From positions 1 to 56,246 of the IMG/VR virus record IMGVR_UViG_3300021335_000019: a stretch of DNA of 56,246 nt. One strand, given 5' to 3'. Under the pieces are notes generated by a model. That model did not search any database. It saw only the letters and a program-made list of their open reading frames with translations, and was not told the DNA's origin. The stretch's first letter is position 1; each line of letters starts with the position of its first letter. This stretch comes from a virus. Of this stretch, positions 1 through 7,105 are shown piece by piece. Made by a program: the position numbers and the translations under genes.

Positions 1-153
1 AGGGGCGGTAGAGCCGGCCCAATACTCGTAGAAACTGGGCTTCTCTGCCAGGGCCTCCAGGGCGGCGGCCTCCGTTCTGAATTTGCCTGGGAGAACGTAC
101 TGGCCGCTGGCCAGTACCCAGGAGCGGCGGATTTTGATGGCGGTGATTTTCAT
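1..153 (-). CDS. hypothetical small protein, 5' part (gene spans the circular junction)
   Basis: The ATG at 153 opens a 63-codon protein beginning MKITAIKIRRSW. It runs off the left edge and finishes at the other end of the window (stop 56074-56076). A leader with GGAG and a CACCACCCC tract precedes the start, and the shared ATxATTxCATCAGTC promoter-like block lies at 172-186. The sequence is basic at the N-terminus, followed by an alanine-rich helix and a tryptophan-containing C-terminal part. I do not recognise the family. In bases 1-8 the frame reads differently from the right-hand copy, which is probably an assembly edge or a strain variant. Confidence 0.6.
   Translation of the reverse strand, partial: MKITAIKIRRSWVLASGQYVLPGKFRTEAAALEALAEKPSFYEYWAGSTAP
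9..134. repeat. 126-bp terminal direct repeat, left copy
   Basis: Bases 9-134 are identical to 56121-56246, an offset of 56,112. The first eight bases (1-8) do not match the bases preceding the right copy. A single reading frame passes through the repeat and continues on both sides. This fits circular or circularly permuted DNA assembled with an end overlap better than a physical terminal repeat. Confidence 0.9.
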
Positions 154-163
154 GTGGCGCTCC

Positions 164-229
164 GGGGTGGTGACTGATGCAATTGTCACCCATGCACCGC
201 CATGCTGCGACTTACCGGGTGCCGGTTTG
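164..229 (-). promoter_or_regulatory. leftward promoter/leader module with AAACCGGCAC element
   Basis: Read on the minus strand, AAACCGGCAC (229-220) is followed by an AT-rich block ending in GCATCAGTC (186-172) and a CACCACCCC tract (172-164), then the ATG at 153. The same order occurs before the genes at 1095, 1887 and 7101. The AT-rich block is the likely -10 region. Its function is inferred only from this recurrence. Confidence 0.45.
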
Positions 230-385
230 GCGGGTGGCACATTGCAGCCGCTCGCTGCGGTCGATCATCATCAGCTGCTGCATCCGCTCGGCATACAAGC
301 CGGTAAACAGACCATTGGTGCGGCCTGAGTCTTCATACAGCGCATTCATGTAATCCGCGCGGGATTGTTGTTCTTGGACGTTCAT
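212..385 (-). CDS. hypothetical small protein (57 aa)
   Basis: Minus-strand ORF from the ATG at 385 to the TAA at 212-214, beginning MNVQEQQSRADYMNALYEDS. It is soluble, rich in Gln, Met and Arg, and has no recognisable domain. It fills the space between the VRR-NUC gene and the junction-spanning gene, in the same direction. Its last codons (ATRQTGTR) are written in the repeated AAACCGGCAC element that elsewhere lies just after stop codons. The C-terminus may therefore have been extended into a regulatory repeat. The ribosome-binding site is weak. Confidence 0.5.
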   Translation of the reverse strand: MNVQEQQSRADYMNALYEDSGRTNGLFTGLYAERMQQLMMIDRSERLQCATRQTGTR

Positions 386-415
386 AGGTGCTCATCAATG
401 AGGCGTGCTATCAAG

Positions 416-781
416 TTAAGTGGCGTCAGCTTGCGGATCGGCACTGATCAGCTGCTGCGCATCCTCCACGCTGCGTGCCACGCCGGCGATGCCGCCTGCT
501 GCCTGCACTGCATGAATCCATTGCTGTTGTTCTGGCCGGACGCGACCTGCAGCACTTTTTACCTCGATGCTGGTGAATACCGCCACCTGCTGCCCGATCA
601 TCTCCGGCGTGATCGTGCGTGTGGTCCAGCCGATCAGATCGCTGCTGCCTTTGGCCAGTCCGAAGCTCACGGGTCTGCCGTGCTGATCCCGCAGCGTGCC
701 GGTGTTATTGCGATGCAACCGCACCGAGCCGCGGCTGCAGCTCAGGCGGATCTGCTGCTGTATCTGCTGCTCGCTTGGCAT
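416..781 (-). CDS. VRR-NUC domain nuclease
   Basis: A 121-aa protein of the size of stand-alone phage VRR-NUC nucleases, a PD-(D/E)XK fold often found next to phage helicases and methyltransferases. Visible signature: an early Glu in the first helix (SEQQIQQQI), a Gly-rich stretch ending GSSDLIG around residues 45-51 that supplies the metal-binding Asp, a core IEVK around 72-75, and a following Q-x-x-W helix. It probably acts on branched or damaged DNA during replication and recombination. It lies downstream of the helicase/methyltransferase genes in the same leftward block. A minus-strand terminator lies just upstream (822-843), so it probably has its own promoter near 785-800. Confidence 0.85.
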   Translation of the reverse strand: MPSEQQIQQQIRLSCSRGSVRLHRNNTGTLRDQHGRPVSFGLAKGSSDLIGWTTRTITPEMIGQQVAVFTSIEVKSAAGRVRPEQQQWIHAVQAAGGIAGVARSVEDAQQLISADPQADAT

Positions 782-821
782 GAGATGCGTGGGTGATCAC
801 TGCAGCGTATCGGCAGCCATT

Positions 822-843
822 AAAAAACCCCTCAGCTGAGGGG
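822..843 (-). terminator. intrinsic terminator, leftward
   Basis: The perfect palindrome CCCCTCAGCTGAGGGG at 828-843 is followed on the minus strand by six T residues (827-822). It sits 12 bases after the stop of the 856-1095 gene and ends that leftward transcript before the VRR-NUC gene. Confidence 0.85.
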
Positions 844-855
844 CGGTGGGTGGCT

Positions 856-1095
856 TCAGGCGGCGGTGAGCACTAGCTCGAAGACATCCCAGCGAAGATC
901 AGCAACGTGGGCGCGTTTGAACTCCACATCCTGATCGATGAACCAGCCAGCGAATGCTTTGATCGCATCCCGCTCGCTGGCGTAACCGCCTTGCTTGATG
1001 CCAGTGGGCACGGTGCCGGCGAAAGAGTAGCCCTTGGAGCCACCAATGACGTGAGTACCAAAGGTGCCGATGGACAGCAGAGGAGCGGTGGACAT
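856..1095 (-). CDS. hypothetical protein (79 aa)
   Basis: Minus-strand ORF starting MSTAPLLSIGTFG. I chose the ATG at 1095 over the longer frame starting at 1323. It is preceded by the recurrent leader (ATGATTACATCAGTC, then CACCACCCAC, then ATG), and the longer frame overlaps the neighbouring gene at 1176-1445. The protein has a Gly/Ser-rich N-terminal half that looks like beta strands (GYSFAGTVPTGIKQGGY) and a helical C-terminal half with a Trp-containing strand. Family unknown. It ends a transcript, since an intrinsic terminator follows directly. Confidence 0.6.
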   Translation of the reverse strand: MSTAPLLSIGTFGTHVIGGSKGYSFAGTVPTGIKQGGYASERDAIKAFAGWFIDQDVEFKRAHVADLRWDVFELVLTAA

Positions 1096-1100
1096 GAGTC

Positions 1101-1165
1101 GTGGGTGGTGACTGATGTAATCATTGCAGCTGGCCGCCCTGTTGCGCCCTGTTGCGTGCCGGTTT
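1101..1165 (-). promoter_or_regulatory. leftward promoter/leader module with AAACCGGCAC element
   Basis: Minus-strand order: AAACCGGCAC (1165-1156), a directly repeated GCAACAGGGC-type decamer, ATGATTACATCAGTC (1124-1110), CACCACCCAC (1110-1101), then the ATG at 1095. The 15-mer ATGATTACATCAGTC is identical to that at 1913-1899. Confidence 0.5.
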
Positions 1166-1175
1166 GCAGGGTGGC

Positions 1176-1445
1176 TCAGCTGCGGTGGTGATCCATGGCG
1201 TGCATCTCCCAATGCTCTGCGTAGTCGCTGACCTGCTGCAGCAGCTCGAACATACGAGCGCGTTCCGCGCGTGCTTTCTCCCAGTTGCCAGGCTCCTGCG
1301 GGTAGAAGTCGCGTGCATTGCACGTTGCGGCTTGCAGCGCATCAGCGGCAGCGGCGACCGCCTTGCGTACAGCGCAATACTCCTGGCAAAGGTTATCGGC
1401 GCCAGTGCCGTTGAGATGGATCGTGGGCAGTGTCGGTGTGGTCAT
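1176..1445 (-). CDS. hypothetical protein (89 aa)
   Basis: Minus-strand ORF starting MTTPTLPTIHLNGTG. It is mostly helical with Ala/Arg/Glu-rich amphipathic stretches around residues 25-80 (KAVAAAADALQ, then EKARAERARMFELLQQV), which suggests a small helical bundle or coiled coil. It has no catalytic motif and I do not recognise it. Similar small proteins with a Lys/Arg-Ala-Val-Ala-Ala-Ala helix are common in phage early regions. A hairpin leader (1470-1486) and a CACCACCCGC tract precede its ATG. Confidence 0.65.
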   Translation of the reverse strand: MTTPTLPTIHLNGTGADNLCQEYCAVRKAVAAAADALQAATCNARDFYPQEPGNWEKARAERARMFELLQQVSDYAEHWEMHAMDHHRS

Positions 1446-1453
1446 GGCAGGCA

Positions 1454-1486
1454 GCGGGTGGTGATGGCTGCCGGATGCGCTCCGGC
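1454..1486 (-). promoter_or_regulatory. 5' leader hairpin plus CACCACCC tract
   Basis: On the minus strand a 6-bp stem GCCGGA/TCCGGC (arms 1481-1486 and 1470-1475, 5-nt loop) is followed by CATCACCACCCGC and then the ATG at 1445. The same arrangement, with changed but still pairing stem bases, occurs at 6176-6213 and 56024-56057. Confidence 0.5.
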
Positions 1487-1500
1487 GGGCGGTGGTGGGA

Positions 1501-1887
1501 TCAGTCCACTAGCTCGGTGATGATGCCCAGTCGCTTGGCATTGCGCCAGATCTCGCGGGCTTCTTCCACGTTGTCGATCGCGCGGTAATAGCTGTCGCGG
1601 CCCCACTCCTTGCCGCGATACGGAGCAACGCTCATCTGAACAGTTTTCCAAGTTCGCCGGCGCAGTTCGGCGCCACTGAACCGGCCGTTGTTGACCCATA
1701 CGGTCAGCACCACATCCGAGCAGTTGCCGATAAAGGCGTTCAGGTCACGCAACTTGCCGGTAGCGCCACAGGCGAAGCAGTCGCCGTTCTGCACGTGGCT
1801 GTAATGCGGCAGCTTGCCGGTGCCGTTGCAGAAAGGGCAAGTAACCGTTGCGTTGTGGGCCTTGCGAGGAGCGGTGGCAGTGGTCAT
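1501..1887 (-). CDS. DnaJ-type zinc-finger protein
   Basis: A 128-aa protein starting MTTATAPRKAHNATV. Two CxxCxGxG-like halves, CPFCNGTGKL at residues 17-26 and CFACGATGKL around 37-46, form a DnaJ-like zinc-binding hairpin. The rest is a Trp/Arg-rich domain (residues 60-128) that I do not recognise. Such fingers in phages usually accompany primase or helicase-like proteins and bind DNA or protein. It lies directly downstream of the DEAD/DEAH helicase and is preceded by the ATGATTACATCAGTC leader module, so it probably has its own promoter. Function beyond zinc binding is unknown. Confidence 0.7.
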   Translation of the reverse strand: MTTATAPRKAHNATVTCPFCNGTGKLPHYSHVQNGDCFACGATGKLRDLNAFIGNCSDVVLTVWVNNGRFSGAELRRRTWKTVQMSVAPYRGKEWGRDSYYRAIDNVEEAREIWRNAKRLGIITELVD

Positions 1888-1892
1888 GTCCG

Positions 1893-1954
1893 GGTTGCGA
1901 CTGATGTAATCATCGCTCCTAGTGGCCCTGTTGCGCCCTGTTGCGTGCCGGTTT
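1893..1954 (-). promoter_or_regulatory. leftward promoter/leader module with AAACCGGCAC element
   Basis: Minus strand: AAACCGGCAC (1954-1945) starts 8 nt after the helicase stop codon. It is followed by two GCAACAGGGC-type decamers, ATGATTACATCAGTC (1913-1899), a diverged CGCAACCCGG tract and the ATG at 1887. Confidence 0.45.
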
Positions 1955-1962
1955 GGCGGGTG

Positions 1963-3339
1963 TCACCTAACCCGGCTCCATTGCCCCTTGGTTTGCCGTG
2001 CGGCGATCACGTACCGCGCCCATGCTGCAGGATTCTTGTAGCCACGCTTGTGGCCGAGGTCAATCAGCTCCTGCAGGCTCTGCGCTGATCCCTGTTCGCG
2101 GCGGCGCTCGCGTTGCTGCAGTTCCACCAGCTCACCGTCAACCGTCTCCAACTCACGCCGTTCCGGTGCAAACTCATGGCCGCATTCATCGCAGCGGCTT
2201 GCGCGGCTGGCCATTGCCGCAAAGCATTTTGGGCATACCTTGACGCTAGGCGCTGCTTCGCGGTCGCGTTTCTTCACGCCATCCAAGCTCCATTCGCGTT
2301 CCTCCAGGTGGTGGCCAAGCCTGAGCGTGTTGCCGACATGATCGAGCACCACTGCCGGTGATTTGTCCGGTGCTGGTCTGAGGCACCGACCGATCATCTG
2401 CAGATGCAGGCTCACCGATTGCGTTGGCCGTAGCAGGATGCAACCGCCGACACTTGGCACATCCACGCCTTCACCGATCAATGCGCAGCTGGTCAACACC
2501 TTCAACCGGCCAGATTCCAGTGCCTGCAGTAGATCTCGCCTGCAGTCATTGCTCATGCTGCCATCAATGCTGGCCGCGGCGATGCCCTGGCTGATGAACA
2601 ATGCCGCCACCGCTTCGGCATGGGCAACGGAGCAGCAAAACGCAATCGCAGTCCTGCCGCTTAGGTGCTTTTTGTAGTGGCTGCAGCAATCGCCCATGAT
2701 CGTGGTGACGCGTTGCTCGGCTTGTTTGGTGTCAAAATCACCCATCCGCTTACGCAGTCCGCTGGCATCAAACCCAGGCGGTGCCAACACACGAGCGCTC
2801 GCAAGGAAGCCGTTATCAGTCAACCACTTCGAAGACGGACCTTCCACCATTGACTGATACCACTCCCCAAGGCCGCGGCCATCGCCGCGAACCGGAGTTG
2901 CAGTGACACCTAACAACTTGGCGGATGCAAAGTGGCTGATCACTTTTGCCCAGGTGCCTGCATTGGAGTGATGCGCCTCATCAACCACCAACAGCTGGAA
3001 AAAATCACGCGGTAACTTATGCAGCCGGCGTGCCAATGTTTGCACGCTTGCTACCTGCACCGCATGGCTTAGGTCCATGCTGCGATTGGCGGCGATCAAC
3101 CCATGCCGCACATCCATCCGCCTGAGGCTATTGCTGGCCTGTTCCAGCAGCTCAGCGCGATGGACAAGGATGCAGACGCGGTTGCCTTTGCGGGCAGCTT
3201 CCTGCGCAATGTGGCTAAAGCAAACAGTCTTGCCAGCACCGGTCGGCAACACCGCTAGGACGCTGCGGCGCCCCAGTTGGTACTGCCCACGGATCTCATT
3301 CACTAGTTGCTGCTGGTATGGCCGGAGTTGGATGGTCAT
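1963..3339 (-). CDS. DEAD/DEAH-box superfamily 2 helicase
   Basis: A 458-aa SF2 helicase of the SSL2/UvsW-like phage type. Motif Q and Walker A are at the N-terminus (RPYQQQLV, then LPTGAGKT at 31-38). Motif II is VVDEAHH (DEAH at 120-123), motif III TATP is near residue 145, and motif VI QMIGRCLRP is in the second RecA-like domain. A C-terminal four-Cys zinc ribbon (CPKC, then CDEC) follows at about 370-395. It unwinds branched DNA using ATP and probably works in replication or recombination. Its start overlaps the methyltransferase stop by ATGA (3336-3339), so translation is coupled. Confidence 0.92.
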   Translation of the reverse strand: MTIQLRPYQQQLVNEIRGQYQLGRRSVLAVLPTGAGKTVCFSHIAQEAARKGNRVCILVHRAELLEQASNSLRRMDVRHGLIAANRSMDLSHAVQVASVQTLARRLHKLPRDFFQLLVVDEAHHSNAGTWAKVISHFASAKLLGVTATPVRGDGRGLGEWYQSMVEGPSSKWLTDNGFLASARVLAPPGFDASGLRKRMGDFDTKQAEQRVTTIMGDCCSHYKKHLSGRTAIAFCCSVAHAEAVAALFISQGIAAASIDGSMSNDCRRDLLQALESGRLKVLTSCALIGEGVDVPSVGGCILLRPTQSVSLHLQMIGRCLRPAPDKSPAVVLDHVGNTLRLGHHLEEREWSLDGVKKRDREAAPSVKVCPKCFAAMASRASRCDECGHEFAPERRELETVDGELVELQQRERRREQGSAQSLQELIDLGHKRGYKNPAAWARYVIAARQTKGQWSRVR

Positions 3340-4298
3340 AGGTCATCGAGTCCCGCAATCTCGACTTGACCTGGTTCTCGGGTTGATTCAACTGCGATCT
3401 CCATGTTCTTGATCGCTTGCTTGTAATAGCTTTCCTTCAACTCAATGCCAATACCACGGCGACCAAGCGATACAGCACCGTAAACCTCAGACCCAACACC
3501 CATGAAGGGCGTAAGCACGGTTTCGCCTGGATTAGATCGCAAGCAAATTGCCCGATCGATCACATCCAACTGCAACGGGTGAACGTGTTTTTCATCATCA
3601 GGATCTTTGCTATCCCTGAATGGCAACACTCGGCCCATGTTGATGTCATCCCAAATCGATGATGCGTATCTGCGCCAGATCCAATGGCTGAACCTATTTT
3701 CGGTTTGCTTGCCTTTCCAGTTGCGATACCCATGTAGTTCTTGCGGAATAGGGCATTCGCCTGCGTAGTGGTCAAGGCCGGTAGTATTTGCGATTGGTAT
3801 TGGATTGCTGCCACTGCGGCGAAAAACCAGCAAATAATCAGCAGATGCAACGCCGGCATAAGCAGCATCATCAACGATTGTTTTGTGCGCAAGATTCTTA
3901 ACCATCGTGCGATTTCGCACCCACAGCGGCTCTTTCCAAATCGTATGACGTGCCACAAAATGCCAGCCCAGCTTTTGATGCAGCTCGATGATCTTGCCCG
4001 GTAGATCCAGTAGCGCATCTTGACCGCTGTTGCCAGTTGGAATGTCAGTGCAATGCACAGCGGTCAGTCGGCCAGGCATCGTCAACCTGTGCAGTTCTTG
4101 AATCACAAAGCCGTAATGATCCATGAATTGGTCATAGTCGCGGCAGTTGCTGATGTCACGCTCATTTGAGCTGTAAACATACAATCCAGCAAACGGTGGT
4201 GAATAGATTGAAAAATGAATGCTTTCGTCCGGCAGGTCTTGCATTACTTCAATGCAGTCGCCGTTGTAGATTGCGTAGCGATCATTGATCACAGCCAT
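3336..4298 (-). CDS. beta-class DNA methyltransferase (N4-cytosine or N6-adenine)
   Basis: A 320-aa site-specific DNA methyltransferase using S-adenosylmethionine. The catalytic motif IV is SPPF at residues 33-36. The SAM-binding motif FMGVGSE lies near residue 265 and is followed by GIGIEL. Catalytic-before-SAM order defines the beta class, and SPPF rather than DPPY favours cytosine-N4. No cognate restriction gene is next to it, so it probably protects phage DNA from host restriction. It sits between two helicases with overlapping starts and stops (10-nt overlap with the SNF2-type helicase), a common phage arrangement. Confidence 0.9.
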   Translation of the reverse strand: MAVINDRYAIYNGDCIEVMQDLPDESIHFSIYSPPFAGLYVYSSNERDISNCRDYDQFMDHYGFVIQELHRLTMPGRLTAVHCTDIPTGNSGQDALLDLPGKIIELHQKLGWHFVARHTIWKEPLWVRNRTMVKNLAHKTIVDDAAYAGVASADYLLVFRRSGSNPIPIANTTGLDHYAGECPIPQELHGYRNWKGKQTENRFSHWIWRRYASSIWDDINMGRVLPFRDSKDPDDEKHVHPLQLDVIDRAICLRSNPGETVLTPFMGVGSEVYGAVSLGRRGIGIELKESYYKQAIKNMEIAVESTREPGQVEIAGLDDL

Positions 4299-5659
4299 GA
4301 TGGAAGCTCCACTGTTTTGGTGTTGTACTGTTTGCGCTCAATGCTGAGCGAGTTGTTCATTTCGGCGACAAGGTTGGCGAACATTTGTTCGGCCTGTTGC
4401 CGCTTTCGGTTTAGGTTTTCTATGATCCGGCGCTCACCTTCGGTTAATACAATGTCAACCGTTACCGGTCGCTTTTGACCGAACCGCCAGCAACGCCGAA
4501 CCGATTGGTAATACTGCTCGAAGCTATGGGATGGGAAGTAGGTGATGTGATTACAGATTTGAAAATTCAAACCCCACGCGCCAATTTTTGGCTTAGTGAT
4601 CAACACGCGGGTTTTGCCTTCTGCGAAATCAATCAGCCTTTGCTCCTTTGCAGCATCTTTATCTTTGCCAGATACCTGCACAGAATCAGGAATCAGTTTT
4701 TGCAGTAGATCGCCTTCTTCGTTGAGATGACACCACACGAGGGCGGCTTGGCCGGTATTGGCGACCATGCTGGCAACCATCTCGCATCGCTCAGCAACAG
4801 TGCGTTTCTTCTCAGCGCGTTGCTCGCGTAGGTCTGTGGCTGGAATAGCAAAAAGCATTCCTTCCGCAACGGTTGATGACTCGATCAAGTGATCACGCTC
4901 GATCAATTCCGGCAATACAAAACGGCCATCATCAAAACCAAGGTCAGATGGCTTGCGGCAGGCGCGCGCCCAGCTGGTCACCCATCGCCAAAACGGAATC
5001 TCCGCATGACCTTTGAAGCGCCACTTAGGAGCTTCGCCATACATACGGCGACTGGTGAGGTTGTTCTGGTCATTTTTGAAGAATCGAGCCAGCATGTCCA
5101 TGTGGCCCATGTAGCCAAGCGCTTCGCTGCTGGTGCCGAGTTCGATGAAATCGTTAGGCGCAGCGGTAGCAGTTGCTAGCAGTCGGTATGGCACCTTGCG
5201 CATGAAATCAGTAATCTCATTGCGCCTTGAACCATCAAACGATTTCAGGATGCTCGACTCATCGCAGACCACTCCGGCAAAGTCGGCAGGTTTGAACGCT
5301 GACAGCCGCTCGTAGTTGGTGATCACGATCCGCCCAGGGACGCTGCCGTCACTGGATCGGTGGCATTCAATCCCGAACTTCTCGCCCTCGCGGATGGTCT
5401 GCGCAGCCACGGCCAGCGGCGTCAAGATCAGCACCGGTCGGTCGGTGTGCTGCGCCACGTTCTGAGCCCAGGTCAGCTGCATTGCCGTCTTGCCCAGACC
5501 GCAATCGGCAAAGATCGCAGCGCGACCTTTCCGCACAGCCCACTGCACGAGAGCTTGCTGGAAGTCGAACAGCTGATCTGGCATAAACACCGGCTCAAAG
5601 CCGTGATCAGCTCCGGTGTGGAGCTTGCGCTCCAGGAACTCCTCATAGCTAACACTCAC
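4289..5659 (-). CDS. SNF2-type DEAD-like helicase
   Basis: A 456-aa SF2 ATPase. Walker A is ADCGLGKT at residues 51-58, motif II is DESS at 133-136 (a substituted DEAD box usual in this phage subgroup), motif III is ATATAAP near 163, and the C-terminal motif is VRRCWRFGQKRPV (the SNF2 motif VI pattern QxxxRxxRxGQ). Start is GTG at 5659, overlapping the upstream stop as GTGA. These proteins are commonly encoded next to phage methyltransferases and remodel or translocate on double-stranded DNA. The exact role is not known. Confidence 0.88.
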   Translation of the reverse strand: MSVSYEEFLERKLHTGADHGFEPVFMPDQLFDFQQALVQWAVRKGRAAIFADCGLGKTAMQLTWAQNVAQHTDRPVLILTPLAVAAQTIREGEKFGIECHRSSDGSVPGRIVITNYERLSAFKPADFAGVVCDESSILKSFDGSRRNEITDFMRKVPYRLLATATAAPNDFIELGTSSEALGYMGHMDMLARFFKNDQNNLTSRRMYGEAPKWRFKGHAEIPFWRWVTSWARACRKPSDLGFDDGRFVLPELIERDHLIESSTVAEGMLFAIPATDLREQRAEKKRTVAERCEMVASMVANTGQAALVWCHLNEEGDLLQKLIPDSVQVSGKDKDAAKEQRLIDFAEGKTRVLITKPKIGAWGLNFQICNHITYFPSHSFEQYYQSVRRCWRFGQKRPVTVDIVLTEGERRIIENLNRKRQQAEQMFANLVAEMNNSLSIERKQYNTKTVELPSWL

Positions 5660-5880
5660 CCCACCACCTCCGGTTCGACTTGCTGCACCAGCCAGGTGCT
5701 GATCTCATGCGCAGTCAGCCGCGGCTCGGTTTGGCGTAGCACGGTGATCTCCGCCGAAAGATGCAGCAGCACCTCAGCGACACCAGCACGTTGCGCGCGT
5801 TGCGTATGCGCTGGGTAGTCAGTGCCGTTAAGGCCTTCCTGAAACGCTACGGTGCAGCGCCCTAGCAATGTGTTGTCCAT
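5656..5880 (-). CDS. hypothetical protein (74 aa)
   Basis: Minus-strand ORF starting MDNTLLGRCTVAFQEGLNG, ending in the GTGA overlap with the SNF2-type helicase start. It is predicted mostly helical (EVLLHLSAEITVLRQ, then TAHEISTWLVQQV) with a single Cys. Its start overlaps the stop of the signal-peptide gene upstream (TGATG). Family not recognised. The tight coupling suggests co-production with the helicase/methyltransferase set. Confidence 0.65.
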   Translation of the reverse strand: MDNTLLGRCTVAFQEGLNGTDYPAHTQRAQRAGVAEVLLHLSAEITVLRQTEPRLTAHEISTWLVQQVEPEVVG

Positions 5881-6167
5881 CAGATTGCGCTCCCCTTGCT
5901 GGCTTTGTAGGCGTCTTGCTGCAATTCACGGCAACGGTCAAACGTAGCCACCATGATCGCCTTTGCTGCGATGTCGAAGCCAGCCTCTTTAATCTCATCA
6001 CTCCAATGGCTATTGTCGCGGAGCGCTTGCCGCAACGCTTTAGGGAAGCCAACGCCCATGGCGTAATACTCGCATTCAGATTGCGCGACGGACTCTGCCC
6101 ATAACGGCAACGCTCGCGATGGTGTGGCCACTGCTAAGGCAGCAGCGGCAATGATCAATGCTCTCAT
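5880..6167 (-). CDS. small secreted protein with signal peptide
   Basis: A 95-aa protein starting MRALIIAAAALAVATPSRAL. It has a short basic n-region, a hydrophobic core of about 12 residues and an Ala-x-Ala-like cleavage region (SRA-LP) near residue 20. The mature part of about 75 residues has two cysteines (near 32 and 78), which could form a periplasmic disulfide. I chose the ATG at 6167 because it follows the conserved CACCACCACCCAC leader. The longer upstream frame is Gly/Ser-rich antisense of the Ala repeats. Exported proteins encoded among phage replication genes sometimes affect superinfection or the envelope. Function unknown. Confidence 0.7.
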   Translation of the reverse strand: MRALIIAAAALAVATPSRALPLWAESVAQSECEYYAMGVGFPKALRQALRDNSHWSDEIKEAGFDIAAKAIMVATFDRCRELQQDAYKASKGSAI

Positions 6168-6171
6168 GGCG

Positions 6172-6213
6172 GTCAGTGGGTGGTGGTGTTGCCGGATTGG
6201 GTGCGGCTCCGGC
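6172..6213 (-). promoter_or_regulatory. 5' leader hairpin plus CACCACCACCCAC tract
   Basis: Minus-strand stem GCCGGA/TCCGGC (arms 6208-6213 and 6191-6196, 11-nt loop) is followed by CACCACCACCCACTGAC (6188-6172) and then the ATG at 6167. Its loop sequence resembles that of the junction-proximal copy at 56035-56057. Confidence 0.5.
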
Positions 6214-6229
6214 TGGCCGCTGGGGATGG

Positions 6230-6841
6230 TCATACAACTGGAGCTTCTTTGATGAGCTTTAGCAGCAAATCGCGCTGACAGAGAGGGGCATCGGCCAACC
6301 TCGCCGCCGCTCTCGTCGCATCCGCCGCTCTCGTCGCCGCCGCATCCGCCGCTCTCGCCGCTATCGCCGCCGTATCCGCCGCTATCGCCGCTATCGCGCT
6401 TAACCACGGCATCACCTGCGCCATGCTTGCCGTTGCTTCTGCTTCTTTCCACTCCAAACCGCTTGCCAGGCGGTCCATCCCTGCAATCACGGAGTCGATC
6501 ACAGTCTGAACGTTATCCGGCGCTGCAGGCAGTGAACGCAATTCAGCAGCCAAAAACTGCCAAACCACTCGGGTCAGGTCTTTGCCATCGCATCCAACAG
6601 CAGCCGGGAAAGCCGCAAAAAACAGCGGCGCTTCTGCTGCAGGAAGGCCCTCAAAAATTGCTTCCGCGATTCGGGAAACCGCTAGTGGTATGCCGTACTC
6701 AGACTGGATAAATTCAGGGTCATTTCGCTTCTTGGCTAAACAGCCAATAAAGCATGTTTGATAACTGTCTTGAGCTACTTTATCTGCCTCAACATGAGAG
6801 GCAACTTCAGATTGAAGTTTTTGAAAGTTTTTGGTAAGCAT
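6230..6841 (-). CDS. hypothetical alanine-repeat protein (203 aa)
   Basis: A helical protein starting MLTKNFQKLQSEV. The first 145 residues are an unrecognised helical domain. Residues about 150-185 are a low-complexity run of Ala with spaced Asp, Arg and Ile (repeating units such as AAIAADTAAIAARAAD), then a charged C-terminal tail. Comparable Ala/Asp/Arg repeat tails occur in many bacterial and phage hypothetical proteins and probably form long helices. The DNA repeats under the tail (6299-6402) make its length prone to slippage. No enzymatic motif is visible. Confidence 0.65.
   Translation of the reverse strand: MLTKNFQKLQSEVASHVEADKVAQDSYQTCFIGCLAKKRNDPEFIQSEYGIPLAVSRIAEAIFEGLPAAEAPLFFAAFPAAVGCDGKDLTRVVWQFLAAELRSLPAAPDNVQTVIDSVIAGMDRLASGLEWKEAEATASMAQVMPWLSAIAAIAADTAAIAARAADAAATRAADATRAAARLADAPLCQRDLLLKLIKEAPVV
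6299..6402. repeat. imperfect tandem CGCCGCTATCGC-type repeats inside a gene
   Basis: About 100 bp of irregular 9- to 15-bp units built from CGCCGC, TATCGC, CTCTCG and CATCCG. They encode the Ala-rich helix of the 6230-6841 gene. Confidence 0.8.
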
Positions 6842-6879
6842 GGTTTAGAAAAGATGATTGATGACGGTGCGCGTGTGGG

Positions 6880-7101
6880 TTAGGCGGCCAGGATTTCCAT
6901 CAGGCGCTGAACGCTGGGAGTTTCGGGTGCGGCGCCGGCGGCAAGGTGAGCAATGGTTTTGCCGTGAATCCAAGCTTCAGCCAGAGGCTTGAATTGGCCT
7001 GTTTTGACCGCCGCGGCAAGGAAATTGCGATCGTGAGCGGGACAAGCAATGCCAGCCATGTGGGCGGCGATTCCCATTTTGTGCGCTTCGGTGATGGTCA
7101 T
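6880..7101 (-). CDS. small protein, possibly Rmf/CrpP-like
   Basis: A 73-aa protein starting MTITEAHKMGIAAHMAGIAC. The pattern of an N-terminal helix ending in an A-x-x-x-G-x-x-A-x-x-A-G motif followed by CP, then L-A-E-A-W-I-x-G around residues 40-50, loosely resembles the ribosome modulation factor/CrpP fold. This is a resemblance by eye, not a proven match. If correct, it might act on the host translation machinery or modify small molecules. The conserved leader (CACCACCCACTGAC then ATG) supports the start. Confidence 0.6.
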   Translation of the reverse strand: MTITEAHKMGIAAHMAGIACPAHDRNFLAAAVKTGQFKPLAEAWIHGKTIAHLAAGAAPETPSVQRLMEILAA

Positions 7102-7105
7102 GTCA

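Noticed and set aside
856-1323. 155-codon version of the 79-aa gene
   Set aside because: It would overlap the 1176-1445 gene and read through the conserved promoter/leader module. MSTAP at 1095 fits the leader.
5880-6452. Gly/Ser-rich 190-codon extension of the signal-peptide gene
   Set aside because: The extension is an out-of-frame reading of the Ala-repeat gene. The ATG at 6167, after the conserved leader, gives a proper signal peptide.
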